Assembly: GCA_002421905.1 (NCBI GenBank)
Contig: DISK01000014.1
Location: 65,505-129,504, forward strand
Length of the DNA: 64,000 nt
Source: Micavibrio sp. UBA6212
GTDB lineage: Bacteria; Pseudomonadota; Alphaproteobacteria; Micavibrionales; Micavibrionaceae
Direction of reading: 5' to 3'
A program made the translations under genes and the position numbers. Position 1 is the stretch's first letter. Every line of letters begins with the position of its first letter. This document shows positions 52,360-62,011 of the stretch, piece after piece. The notes beneath the pieces were generated by a model that worked only from the letters and a program-made list of their open reading frames with translations, made no database searches and was not told where the DNA came from.

Positions 52360-52478
52360 TTTTCCTATATAAAAAACACTTGGGCAAACCCAACATAAAA
52401 ATACAATTCCTTACAAAGGACAGAATACCACCTTAATTTAGGACCCCTTCTGTCCAATAGGTTCTGACGACATACACA

Positions 52479-53479
52479 GTGCAATACATATTCCACAGGT
52501 ACATTGAGATGGGATCCACCACAATTCTGGTCAAAGAACTGGCCGAAAAAGGCTATACGACCAAAAGCTGGGTATCGCGAAGCGGCAAGCATCACAGAGG
52601 TAATCCGATCAATAAAAGCACCATATACAAGATCCTGTGCAGCCAGATTTATATCGGGAAGATCCTTCACAAAGGTACCGTTTATGAAGGTGAGCACGAG
52701 GGGATTGTTTCCAAAGAGACCTTTGAAAAAGCCCGCGCCATTAGCAATAACCGAAAGCCCAATGAATCTCCGTTACGATGCAAGGCGGCGCACTATATTT
52801 TGCGCGGGATTGTCTTTGATGAGGGCGGTTATGCTTTGACCTGCGCCGCCGTAAAGAAGAAGACCAAGCGCTACAGATACTATCGCAAATGGAGCAAAAA
52901 ATTATTCGCGCGCTGGAGAATTTTGAGCAGCTTTGGGATGAGCTGTTTCCGGTGGAGCAAGAGCGATTGGTAAAACTTCTGATCCAGCGCGTTGTCGTGA
53001 CCACAACTAAAGTCAGCATAGAGCTACGCCCGGTAGGAATGGTCGGATTGCTCCATGAGATCATGCCGGATGTTAAAATTGAAAAATCTCGGCCCACGAA
53101 AGACAGTCCCATCACCATAGAAATCCCGATCAAATTGAGAAAACGCAGCGGACGAAAATATATCACCGCGCCGGACGGCAGAGATCTTAGCTCTTACCGG
53201 AAGCCAAAATATCAAACCAATATGATGCAGGCCATTGTACGCGGCCACCAGTTTTCAGATATGCTGGATAAAGAGCCGGACATAACCATCAAGCAGTTGG
53301 CCCAGCGTGAAATGCTGGATCACGGCTATGTTACCAAAACGATCCGCATGACCCAACTAGCTCCAGACATCATTGAAGCCATCCTGAATGGCCGTCAGCC
53401 CCAAGCCATGACCCTCGCCGAGCTTATGCGCCCATTTCCTAATTGCTGGAATACCCAGCGGGCGCATTTTGGATTTTAA
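52479..53479 (+). pseudogene. Decayed large serine recombinase (N-terminus missing, internal deletion and frameshift)
   Basis: Two fragments in different frames. The first (52479-52890) matches the Recombinase domain (STTILVKELAEKGYTTKSWV; INKSTIYKILCSQIYIGKIL; GIVSKETFEKARA) and the start of the zinc ribbon (KKTKRYRYYRK), which then breaks. The second (52889-53479) resumes with EQKIIRALENFEQLWDELFP, the RVVVT strand, GRKYITAPDG and the terminal LAPDIIEAILNGRQPQAMTL. The catalytic resolvase domain is absent upstream. This is a relic of an integrated element next to tRNA-Ser. Its end overlaps the kdpE 3' end by four bases. Confidence 0.85.
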
Positions 53480-54192
53480 TCCTGCCGGATAAACCTATAC
53501 CCCACGCCCGGTTCAGTTAAAATGAAGCTGGGTTGCGATGGATCGTCGTTGAGTTTCTGCCTGAGATTGCCGATATGGACGCGCAAATATTGTGCCTGAT
53601 CGGCTTGCGCTGGCCCCCACAATTCCCGCAATATATAATCATGCGTTAAAACTTTCCCGGCATTGCGCGTCAGTAGGCATAAAAGATCGTACTCCTTACG
53701 GGTTAGCTTTACAGCCTCGCCACTTAGAAGAACGCTTCTAGCAACATAATCAACTTTCAGTCCGTTATTTTCAAAACTGGTTTCCTGAATATTGCCGTTT
53801 TCCACACCGTAAATGCGGCTTAGGGCTCTGACGCGCGCGAGCAGCTCACCAATTCCAAAAGGTTTGACTACATAATCATTGGCCCCATCATCAAGAGCCT
53901 GCACTTTTTCTTTTTCATCGGCGCGGACAGACAGCACCAAAATAGGGATATTCGACCACTCCCGCAAAGCCTTAATCACATCCTTACCGTCCTTGTCTGG
54001 CAGTCCCAGATCGAGAATGATCATGTCGGGTTGTTTCAAGGCCGCAACCTCAAGCGCCTGCTTGCCGTTTTCCGCCTCCAGAATGCTGTATCCCGAAGCC
54101 TCAAGAGAGATAGACAGAAATTTGCGGATAGCTGGTTCGTCATCCACTATCAGAATTTTACCGTTTAAAAGTTTTTGGGCGTGATCTGTCAT
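53476..54192 (-). CDS. kdpE: KdpE response regulator
   Basis: 238 residues, OmpR/PhoB type. Receiver domain with the phospho-acceptor aspartate in DMIILDLGLPDKDGKDV and lysine in LVKPFGIGELLARVRAL; winged-helix output domain with LTRKEYDLLCLL and ILRELWGPAQADQAQYLRVH. Activates kdpFABC under potassium limitation or osmotic stress. Overlaps kdpD by four bases (ATGA). Confidence 0.96.
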   Translation of the reverse strand: MTDHAQKLLNGKILIVDDEPAIRKFLSISLEASGYSILEAENGKQALEVAALKQPDMIILDLGLPDKDGKDVIKALREWSNIPILVLSVRADEKEKVQALDDGANDYVVKPFGIGELLARVRALSRIYGVENGNIQETSFENNGLKVDYVARSVLLSGEAVKLTRKEYDLLCLLTRNAGKVLTHDYILRELWGPAQADQAQYLRVHIGNLRQKLNDDPSQPSFILTEPGVGYRFIRQD

Positions 54193-56948
54193 TGCTCCTC
54201 ACCCTCTTCAAACGGGGGTGGATTTTCAAGATGGGAAAAAGTTTTCTTATTCGCCATTTTAATCGGGAAAGTTATAACAATAACAGTCCCTTTATTCAGA
54301 AACGCGCTTTCGGCATGGATAGTGCCACCATGCGATTCAATAATCCCTCGACAAATAGCCAGACCCAGCCCCGTACCAGCCACCTTGGAGTCTCCGGCAC
54401 GGACGCGATAGAACATATCAAAAACTTTCTCTTTGTCCTCATCAGGAATACCGTATCCCTGGTCCGTTATTCTTATGACAGCTTTGTCCTTTTCTCTTTC
54501 AACGGCAATAACAATTTTTGTATCGGGAGCTGAGTATTTAGCAGCGTTCTCAAGAATATTAACCATCACCTGTTCAATCAAAATAGGATCGACAAAAAAA
54601 TTAGCTACATCGTCATTGATGCGGTATTCAACCTTATGTCGCCCAAGAACTTTTTGCAGACGCCCCGTTGCTCGACCGAGAACATCGCGAATATCACCGA
54701 TCCAATCCCGTTTGGGTTCCATAGCCCCATGCCCTAGCTTCGTCATATCCAGCAAATTCTGGACAAAGCGGTTAAGACGTTCCGCCTCATTTTGAATCAT
54801 GTTGAGAAGCTCATCTCGGTTATTTTTGCTTATATTTCCATACATATCTCTCAGGGTTGTGGCCGCGCCGATAATAGAAGAGAGAGGAGTACGCAAATCA
54901 TGAGAGATAGAGGACAGTAAGGCTGTACGCAAACGTTCCGTTTCATTTTGCAAACGGCTATCTTCAATATCGACAGAGAGTTTTGCACGATCGATCGCCA
55001 AGGCCGTTTGATCACAAAAAGCATAGAGCATCCGACGTTGATCCGCAGTATCAAATGCTTCGCTTTCTTCATCAAAAGGGGCGACACCCATTAATCCTAT
55101 AAGCCCACGCGGGCCACGCAAGGGTTTAAACAACCACTTTGCAGCGGGGAGTGTTTCACTCCCAAGACCGGCTGGCTTATCATATTTATAAGCCCATTCT
55201 GCGGCCGCCCAGTCCTTCTTTTCCAATATTAATTCCAATGGCTCGGACGCTCTGATTTCCAGTTTCCCCTGTTTCTTTGAGTTTGGCAGAATGATCATTG
55301 CTTTTAGGTGAAACGATTGGGATGTGCTTTCGACAGCTCCCCGCATTACGTCATCCAGCATTAGTGCACTGGATAATTTACGCGAAAATTCATGCATCAC
55401 GGCATTTCTGTTGGAGGACGCCTGCAATGCCTCTATCTGGTTTTTCAGCCGGACAGCAAGGTTGCCAGTAATGATCGCAACAATTGTATAAAAAATAAGT
55501 GTGATAATGTCGTAAGAGCTATAGACATGGAATGTCAGCTTCGGCTCTGTAAAGAAAAAATTAAAAGTCATCGAGGACAGAATAACCGTGTATAGAGACG
55601 GCCATAGACCGTAGCGAATAGCTGAAAGAAGCACAGCGAATAAAAAGACAAGCGACAAGTTCGGGGTTGGCAAAATGAACTGCAATACCGTTGCAACCAA
55701 GAAAGTTCCAACGACAGCGAGTGTTGAATATAGATAATCTTTGAAACTGGAGCGACCAGATAAACCGATTATTTTTCTAAGCAGACCTGTTTCATTCTGG
55801 TCATTTTTCGTAGCATGTAGAAGAGTGATGTCAAAATCCTGTGATGCTTCTAGAATTTCTGAAGAAACAGAAGGAAATAGAGCATTCATAAACCATGTTT
55901 TGCCGTGGCGACCAATTAAAATGCGTGTAACGTTTCGAGAACGGGCAAAGGCCAGAATATCATTGGCAATACTTGCACCTCCCCTTATTGTCACGGCCTC
56001 TCCGCCAAGCTGTTCCGTCAAGCTCAAAGCCTCGGCAATATTGTCTTTTTCCTTGTCGGTCAAATAAGCATCGGTAGGCGTTTCCACATGCAATGCCATC
56101 CACGGTACTTTTGCGCGTGCGCCGATCCGAGCCGCCATGCGAACGAGAGTCTCTGAATTTCCACTTTCATCAATACCAACCAAAAGGCGGTCTTTGGTTG
56201 GCCAGATGCCTGCTACCGCGTGCGTTTTCATATAGTCTGTCACATCGCGGTCAACCCGCTCTGCTGCCGTCCGCAGGGCAATTTCGCGCAAAGCTGCCAG
56301 ATTTCCACGCATGAAAAAGTTTTCCATGGCGCGCTGCGCGTAATCCTCCATATAAACCTTACCTTCTTTCAGGCGGCGGATAAGGTCTTCGGGAGAAATA
56401 TCAATAAGCTCGATCTCGTCGGCAAGCTGCAACATAGAATCGGGCAGCGTTTCCTGAACCTTAATTTTGGTGATGCGCTCTATGGCATCATTCAGGCTTT
56501 CCAGATGCTGGATATTCAGCGACGTATAAACATTGATGCCAGCAGCCAACAATTCCTCGACATCCTGATAGCGTTTGGCGTGACGGGATCCTTCAACATT
56601 GGTATGAGCAAACTCATCAACAAGAGCAAGTTCCGGTTTACGGGCAAGGATCGCATCAAGATCCATTTCCTCAAAAAATTTATCTTTGTATTTCAGCTTT
56701 TGCGGTGGCAAGATTTCGAGGCCATGAGTCAGGGCTAGCGTTTCTTTGCGCCCATGTGTTTCTATGACACCGGCGACGACATCCTGACCTTCTTTTAATC
56801 TCTGTTTGGCAGCTTGCAACATGGCATAGGTTTTACCAACACCAGGTGCCATACCCAGAAAGATTTTTAAACGACCTCGCGCTTCCTTCTTTGTCTGCTC
56901 AAGAAGGGCTTCAGGATCAGGGCGATTGTGCGCGGCATCATCGTTCAT
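54189..56948 (-). CDS. kdpD: KdpD osmosensitive potassium sensor histidine kinase
   Basis: 919 residues. N-terminal KdpD domain with Walker-like GMAPGVGKTYAMLQAAKQ and VDEFAHTNVEGSRHAKRYQD, then a USP-like domain (about 245-370), four transmembrane helices (about 400-490), a GAF-like region, the histidine phosphorylation site SSISHDLRTPLSSIIG, and the ATPase with DQGYGIPDEDKEKVFDMFYR and AGTGLGLAICRGI. Senses potassium status and phosphorylates KdpE. Confidence 0.97.
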   Translation of the reverse strand: MNDDAAHNRPDPEALLEQTKKEARGRLKIFLGMAPGVGKTYAMLQAAKQRLKEGQDVVAGVIETHGRKETLALTHGLEILPPQKLKYKDKFFEEMDLDAILARKPELALVDEFAHTNVEGSRHAKRYQDVEELLAAGINVYTSLNIQHLESLNDAIERITKIKVQETLPDSMLQLADEIELIDISPEDLIRRLKEGKVYMEDYAQRAMENFFMRGNLAALREIALRTAAERVDRDVTDYMKTHAVAGIWPTKDRLLVGIDESGNSETLVRMAARIGARAKVPWMALHVETPTDAYLTDKEKDNIAEALSLTEQLGGEAVTIRGGASIANDILAFARSRNVTRILIGRHGKTWFMNALFPSVSSEILEASQDFDITLLHATKNDQNETGLLRKIIGLSGRSSFKDYLYSTLAVVGTFLVATVLQFILPTPNLSLVFLFAVLLSAIRYGLWPSLYTVILSSMTFNFFFTEPKLTFHVYSSYDIITLIFYTIVAIITGNLAVRLKNQIEALQASSNRNAVMHEFSRKLSSALMLDDVMRGAVESTSQSFHLKAMIILPNSKKQGKLEIRASEPLELILEKKDWAAAEWAYKYDKPAGLGSETLPAAKWLFKPLRGPRGLIGLMGVAPFDEESEAFDTADQRRMLYAFCDQTALAIDRAKLSVDIEDSRLQNETERLRTALLSSISHDLRTPLSSIIGAATTLRDMYGNISKNNRDELLNMIQNEAERLNRFVQNLLDMTKLGHGAMEPKRDWIGDIRDVLGRATGRLQKVLGRHKVEYRINDDVANFFVDPILIEQVMVNILENAAKYSAPDTKIVIAVEREKDKAVIRITDQGYGIPDEDKEKVFDMFYRVRAGDSKVAGTGLGLAICRGIIESHGGTIHAESAFLNKGTVIVITFPIKMANKKTFSHLENPPPFEEGEEQ

Positions 56949-56959
56949 TTGGGGTTAAA

Positions 56960-57541
56960 TCATTGGTTCAATGTTGTCTTCTTCATTGTATCCAAAGCTA
57001 GGTTCAATTCCAGTACATTCACGCGCGGCGCGCCCAAAATCCCGAAACTGCGGCCTTGCGTATGATCTTTAATCATGGATTGCACGCTCTCAAGGCTGAT
57101 ATTGCGCTCCCTTGCAATGCGCGGCGCCTGATAATCGGCTGCTTCCGGTGAAATATGCGGGTCAAGACCGCTACCCGATGCGCTAATCATATCGGCTGGC
57201 GGGGCTACATTCCCGTTCATCTCTTTTTGTGCAGCGGTACGTTGTACATAGCTATCGTTGAGAACCTTGCTGGTAAGACCCAGATTGGATGCTCCGGAAT
57301 TATCTGCCTCATACCCAGTGCCGGCGGCAGATGGTCTGGGATGGAAATATTCGGGGCGTTCAAAATTCTGAGCTATAAGGGAGGAGCCGATAACCTTGCC
57401 ATCCTTTTCTATCAAAGATCCTGCCGACCTATTCGGAAACAGCGTCTGGGCAATCCCTGTCACAGCCAGCGGATAGACGAGGCCTGTCAGGATAGTCATC
57501 GTGAGTGTAAAGGCCAGTATGCGAAAAGTTTTCCCAATCAT
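56960..57541 (-). CDS. kdpC: KdpC subunit of the potassium-transporting ATPase
   Basis: 193 residues. One N-terminal transmembrane helix (ILAFTLTMTILTGLVYPLAV), then ALFPNRSAGSLI-type sequence, RPSAAGTGYEADNSGASNLG, and SASGLDPHISPEAADYQAPRIAR (split here as DPHISPEAADYQ), both conserved in KdpC. It stabilises the KdpFABC complex. One base separates it from kdpB. Confidence 0.95.
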   Translation of the reverse strand: MIGKTFRILAFTLTMTILTGLVYPLAVTGIAQTLFPNRSAGSLIEKDGKVIGSSLIAQNFERPEYFHPRPSAAGTGYEADNSGASNLGLTSKVLNDSYVQRTAAQKEMNGNVAPPADMISASGSGLDPHISPEAADYQAPRIARERNISLESVQSMIKDHTQGRSFGILGAPRVNVLELNLALDTMKKTTLNQ

Positions 57542-57542
57542 G

Positions 57543-59597
57543 TTAAGCTACTCCTATTGCAACAAGGATCATGTCAATCAATTTAATACCGATAAACGGG
57601 ACAATCAGGCCGCCCAGACCGTAAATCAAAAGATTTCGGCGCAGGAGATCACTAGCACTCATCGGTTTGTAATTTACGCCTCTGATCGCCAAGGGTATGA
57701 GCGCGATAATCACAAGCGCGTTGAATATGACGGCAGACAAGATTGCGCTTTGCGGGCTGGATAATCCCATGATGTTTAAGGCGCTGAGGCTCGGATAAGC
57801 GGTCAGGAATAACGCTGGAATAATAGCGAAATATTTCGCAACATCGTTGGCGATCGAAAAAGTTGTAAGAGAACCTCTGGAGATCAAAAGCTGCTTACCG
57901 ACCATGACCACCTCAATCAACTTGGTCGGATCTGAATCCAGATCAACAAGATTTCCTGCTTCTTTGGCGGCTGGTGTTCCATCATTCATAGCAAGACCGA
58001 TATCAGATTGCGCCAAAGCTGGAGCATCGTTTGATCCGTCTCCGCACATGGCAACCAGCTTGCCTTGAGCCTGTTCCTCACGGATATAGGCCAGTTTGTT
58101 TTCCGGTGTGGCCTCGGCGATAAAATCGTCTACCCCTGCTTCGGCAGCAATAGTGGCGGCAGTCAAGGGATTATCACCAGTTATCATCACTGTTTTAATG
58201 CCCATTTTACGCAAAGTTGCAAACCTCTCCCGAATGCCGGGTTTGATAATGTCTTTCAGATAAACAACACCCAGAATATTTTTATCCTTGGTTACGACAA
58301 GTGGAGTTCCACCGCTTTTGGCAATTTTTTCAACAATGATACGACATTGAGAGATAGTAGCACTCGAAACATTTCCTTGCGTTTGCACATATTTTAAGAT
58401 GGCATCTTCTGCACCTTTGCGGATTTCCGAACCGTCTTCCATATTTACGCCACTCATGCGAGTTTGTGCAGAAAATTCTATAAACTCAGCAACCGGCCTT
58501 TTATGCTGGCCTTCTGTGATGTGGTATTTTCTCTTTGCCAGCTCGACAATCGATTTGCCTTCCGGTGTATTATCGGACAAAGACGATAAATACGCGACTC
58601 TTGCCAGCTCTTCCGCGCCCACACCGCTTAGAGGAAAAAATTCATCCGCCATACGGTTTCCAAAAGTGATCGTTCCGGTTTTATCGAGCAAAAGCGTGTC
58701 AATATCTCCGGCGGCTTCCACGGCACGGCCTGATTTGGCAATGACATTGGCCTTCACCAGCCTGTCCATTCCGGCAATTCCGATAGCAGATAACAGCCCA
58801 CCAATCGTGGTCGGAATAAGCGTGACCAACAATGCCAGTAGATAGGGCATAGGAATAGATGTGCCGGAATATACTGCAAAAGGCTGAAGCGTGGCGACAA
58901 CGATTAAAAAGATAATGGTCATTCCGACCAGCAAAATTGTCAGGGCAATTTCATTGGGCGTTTTTTGACGCTGCGCGCCCTCAACCAGCGCAATCATGCG
59001 ATCAAGAAAACTCTCTCCCGGCTTTTGTGTGACCTTGACTTTAATCCAATCAGAGACCACGCGCGTGCCTCCCGTAACAGAAGAACGATCCCCACCGTTT
59101 TCACGGATAACAGGTGCTGACTCTCCTGTGATAGCGGATTCATTGACTGAAGCAATGCCGTCGATCACTTCACCATCGGCAGCGATCATGTCACCTGCCT
59201 CACAATATATAATATCGCCTTGTTTGAGATCGGGAGCAGAGACTTCCCTCCAATCATTGCTGTCAAGCGAAGGCAGCTTCTTGGCCACCGTTTCCTTTTT
59301 AACGCCGCGAAGTGAATCTGCACGCGCCTTACCGCGACCCTCTGCCAACGCCTCGGCGAAATTAGCAAACAGGACGGTAAACCAGAGCCATAACGTGATC
59401 TGAAACAAAATGCCCTGATCCACACCGCCAGCCCCTGTCAGCGTATATAATGTCGAAAGTAAAGCGACAACCGCAGTAACAAACATGACGGGGTTTTTGA
59501 TTAATTTTGCCGGATTAAGTTTTACAAATGATTGTTTCAGTGCAGGAACAACCAGTGCCGGATCCAAAAGGCTCATCTCCTTAGTCATTGTGCTCAT
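57543..59597 (-). CDS. kdpB: KdpB catalytic subunit of the potassium-transporting ATPase
   Basis: 684 residues; P-type ATPase. Phosphorylation site LLLDKTGTITFGN, the TGES loop as NESAITGESAPVIRENGGD, and MCGDGSNDAPALAQSDIGLA, MNDGT in the P domain. Seven or more transmembrane helices. Provides the energy for potassium uptake by KdpA. Starts 29 bases after the kdpA stop. Confidence 0.97.
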   Translation of the reverse strand: MSTMTKEMSLLDPALVVPALKQSFVKLNPAKLIKNPVMFVTAVVALLSTLYTLTGAGGVDQGILFQITLWLWFTVLFANFAEALAEGRGKARADSLRGVKKETVAKKLPSLDSNDWREVSAPDLKQGDIIYCEAGDMIAADGEVIDGIASVNESAITGESAPVIRENGGDRSSVTGGTRVVSDWIKVKVTQKPGESFLDRMIALVEGAQRQKTPNEIALTILLVGMTIIFLIVVATLQPFAVYSGTSIPMPYLLALLVTLIPTTIGGLLSAIGIAGMDRLVKANVIAKSGRAVEAAGDIDTLLLDKTGTITFGNRMADEFFPLSGVGAEELARVAYLSSLSDNTPEGKSIVELAKRKYHITEGQHKRPVAEFIEFSAQTRMSGVNMEDGSEIRKGAEDAILKYVQTQGNVSSATISQCRIIVEKIAKSGGTPLVVTKDKNILGVVYLKDIIKPGIRERFATLRKMGIKTVMITGDNPLTAATIAAEAGVDDFIAEATPENKLAYIREEQAQGKLVAMCGDGSNDAPALAQSDIGLAMNDGTPAAKEAGNLVDLDSDPTKLIEVVMVGKQLLISRGSLTTFSIANDVAKYFAIIPALFLTAYPSLSALNIMGLSSPQSAILSAVIFNALVIIALIPLAIRGVNYKPMSASDLLRRNLLIYGLGGLIVPFIGIKLIDMILVAIGVA

Positions 59598-59626
59598 TGT
59601 CTTTAAACTCCCTAAAAATTATGTGT

Positions 59627-61321
59627 TTAAAATGTCGTGCCTTTCAGCATAGCCATGTGTTCGGCAATCGGCCCGAGTGCAAGCACAGGGAAGAAGGTTA
59701 ACCCTCCAACGATCAGGATCACCCCGATCAGCAGTCCCAAAAACAATGTTGTATGAGTGGGGAATGTACCAGATGTAGGCGGCGTTTGTTTTTTGGCCAC
59801 AAGAGATCCTGCAACAGCTAACATGGGTATAATAAAGGCGTAACGTCCCAACAGCATACAAATCCCAAGCATGGTATTTTGATAGAATGTGCCTGCGCCA
59901 TATCCGGCAAAAGCCGAGCCGTTATTGCCTGTCGCCGAACTGTAGGCATAGAGTAACTCAGACAATCCATGCGGCCCTTGATCTTGCATGGATTCCAGAC
60001 CAATCGGCAGTACTGCCGAGAGACATCCCAGCCCAAGAATCCCAACTGGCATGGAGAGCATGGCAAGAACCGCCAGCTTGACCTCACGTCCTTCAATTTT
60101 CTTGCCTAGATATTCCGGTGTGCGCCCGACCATCAGTCCCGCAAGAAATACCGTCAAGACGACATAGAGCAACATCCCGTAAAATCCTGCACCCACGCCG
60201 CCGAAAACAACTTCGCCAGTCATGATCAGAAACAGCATGATCATCCCGCCAAGTGGCGTGTAGCTGTCATGCATGGAGTTTACCGAGCCGTTTGATGCTG
60301 CAGTGGTCGCCACGCCCCAAAGCGTTGAATTTACAACGCCAAAACGGGTTTCCTTGCCTTCCATATTGCCATCCATCTGGGAGATCTCATCGGCGATTAA
60401 GGGATTGCCCGCCTTTTCAGCCAGATAGGTTCCAGAAAAAGCCGCTACAAAGATAATCGCCATAGCCCCGAAAATCGCAATGCCCTGACGCATGTCTTTG
60501 GCCATACGTCCGTACATGAAACAAAACGCCACCGGAATGAGTAAGATATAAAGCATCTGTAAAAGATTGCTCAGTGGTGTCGGATTTTCGTATGGGTGCG
60601 CTGAGTTGATCGAGAAGAATCCACCACCATTCGTACCAAGCTGCTTGATCGCAATCTGGCTCGCTGCAGGGCCTTGTGCGATGGTTTGCTGCGCGCCCTC
60701 CAAAGTGGTGGCGGTAGCGTACGGATCAAGGTTCTGTGGCACGCCCTGTGCCACAAGAAATAAGGCCGCCACAAAAGATAATGGCAGCAAGATATAAAGC
60801 GTGCAGCGCACCAGATCGACCCAAAAATTACCCAGCGTATCCATTTGTTTACGCACAAAACCACGGATCACAGCAACCGCAACGGCGATACCTGTGGCCG
60901 CCGATACAAAATTCTGTACCGTCAAACCCATCATCTGGATGAAATAGGACATGGTGCTTTCGCCTCCATAAGCCTGCCAGTTGGTGTTGGTCGTAAAGCT
61001 GACCGCTGTATTAAATGCAAGATCCGGGGAAAGCGCACCCATATCAGCCGGATTGAATGGCAAAATATGCTGCAATCTCATAATCGCATAGAGAAGCAAA
61101 AAGCCGATCAGATTAAAGCCCAGAACGCACAGCGCATATTTCGTCCAGCGCTGTTCCTTTTCCGGGTCGGTGCCGATAATTTTATAAAGAATACCTTCAA
61201 TTGGTTTCAACCAACGCTGCTTGCCTTCAAACACGCTGTGCATGTAAAGGCCAAGCGGAACCGCGAGCGCAACCAGCAAGGTGAAATAAATAATAATTTG
61301 GATGATATCGGCACTGATCAT
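59627..61321 (-). CDS. kdpA: KdpA potassium-binding subunit
   Basis: 564 residues, about ten transmembrane segments related to KtrB/TrkH channels. Selectivity-filter-like loops occur at NTNWQAYGGEST, LGTNGGGFFSINSAHPYENP, YSSATGNNGSAFAGYG and AASNGSVNSMHDSYTPLGG. Carries potassium across the inner membrane together with KdpB. 22 bases downstream of kdpF. Confidence 0.97.
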   Translation of the reverse strand: MISADIIQIIIYFTLLVALAVPLGLYMHSVFEGKQRWLKPIEGILYKIIGTDPEKEQRWTKYALCVLGFNLIGFLLLYAIMRLQHILPFNPADMGALSPDLAFNTAVSFTTNTNWQAYGGESTMSYFIQMMGLTVQNFVSAATGIAVAVAVIRGFVRKQMDTLGNFWVDLVRCTLYILLPLSFVAALFLVAQGVPQNLDPYATATTLEGAQQTIAQGPAASQIAIKQLGTNGGGFFSINSAHPYENPTPLSNLLQMLYILLIPVAFCFMYGRMAKDMRQGIAIFGAMAIIFVAAFSGTYLAEKAGNPLIADEISQMDGNMEGKETRFGVVNSTLWGVATTAASNGSVNSMHDSYTPLGGMIMLFLIMTGEVVFGGVGAGFYGMLLYVVLTVFLAGLMVGRTPEYLGKKIEGREVKLAVLAMLSMPVGILGLGCLSAVLPIGLESMQDQGPHGLSELLYAYSSATGNNGSAFAGYGAGTFYQNTMLGICMLLGRYAFIIPMLAVAGSLVAKKQTPPTSGTFPTHTTLFLGLLIGVILIVGGLTFFPVLALGPIAEHMAMLKGTTF

Positions 61322-61343
61322 AGCAATGTCCCTTTACAGTTTT

Positions 61344-61433
61344 TTAGAATTTTTCAGGCTTGATGAGGGCGTAGGTGAGATACCCCAGCAGCCCCGCAAA
61401 AACTAAAAATCCCAGTATGTAACTCCATTCCAT
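61344..61433 (-). CDS. kdpF: KdpF small subunit
   Basis: 29 residues, one transmembrane helix (YILGFLVFAGLLGYLTYALI) and the short tail KPEKF, matching KdpF, which stabilises the Kdp complex. AGGAG lies seven bases before the ATG. Too short for standard gene calling. Confidence 0.88.
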   Translation of the reverse strand: MEWSYILGFLVFAGLLGYLTYALIKPEKF

Positions 61434-61452
61434 TTGGAAACTCCTTATTTCT

Positions 61453-61536
61453 CTAGCTTTGGTTCAAAAGCCGAACGGCATAGGCAAAAATCGCAAACGC
61501 GCCAATTGTGACAGTTAGAAAAAATAAATCAGTCAT
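61453..61536 (-). CDS. 27-residue single-helix membrane protein upstream of kdpF
   Basis: Encodes MTDLFFLTVTIGAFAIFAYA and then VRLLNQS. GGAG lies seven bases before the ATG and the stop is 19 bases before kdpF. The hydrophobic segment predicts one membrane helix. Short peptides of this type occur ahead of kdpF in other alphaproteobacteria; it may be an extra small Kdp subunit or regulator, which is inference. Confidence 0.6.
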   Translation of the reverse strand: MTDLFFLTVTIGAFAIFAYAVRLLNQS

Positions 61537-61607
61537 AACTTTCTCCATTCTATATTTTATTGTGTTGCAAATGCCCGTATAGGCGCGATATCGAAAAAGG
61601 CAGGTCG

Positions 61608-61647
61608 GTATAAAGATTTTATAAAGTGCCCAACAAAGTCTTTATAC
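61608..61647 (-). promoter_or_regulatory. Candidate KdpE operator of the kdp operon
   Basis: GTATAAAG (61608-61615) and CTTTATAC (61640-61647) form a perfect inverted repeat. A second TATAAAG (61620-61626) lies exactly 11 bases from the first (61609-61615), the spacing of tandem half-sites for OmpR-family regulators. It sits 72 bases upstream of the first kdp gene. Confidence 0.5.
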
Positions 61648-61728
61648 GAAGGGCTTTAAATGCGAATAGCTGGCATATGCGCAAATAAATCATCATGGCA
61701 TCTCAGACATTTATAAATGGAGTATGTC

Positions 61729-61983
61729 ATGACTGTATCATCTGCTTTGAAAACCTTGCTTATTGGTGCGTCCTTTAGTGCCGCTTTGATAAACCCAGCT
61801 GCCGCGCAAGAAAACGGCACATCCGCCTGGGCCTTGTCCGGCAATGCGGCCTTTAAATCCGATTATGTGTTTCGCGGCTTTTCACAAACCGATGAGGAGC
61901 CGTCCGTACAGGGCACGATTGCTTTAAATCATGACAGCGGCTTTGCTGCTTCTTTATGGGGATCTAATATTAATTTCTCTGAG
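61729..61983 (+). pseudogene. TorF-family putative porin (TIGR02001-type), 3' truncated
   Basis: Signal peptide (LLIGASFSAALINPAAA, then Q) followed by WALSGNAAFKSDYVFRGFSQ, then TDEEPSVQGTIALNHDSGFA and SLWGSNINF, the typical N-terminus of TorF/Gcw_chp outer-membrane proteins, normally about 220-270 residues. Homology ends near residue 85; the frame then continues through unrelated DNA to 62118, antisense to the Fic gene. GGAG lies six bases before ATG 61729. The break at about 61984-62011 probably marks the left end of the mobilisable element. Confidence 0.8.
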
Positions 61984-62011
61984 CGATGCTATTGCTCCGC
62001 CTTAACAAAAA

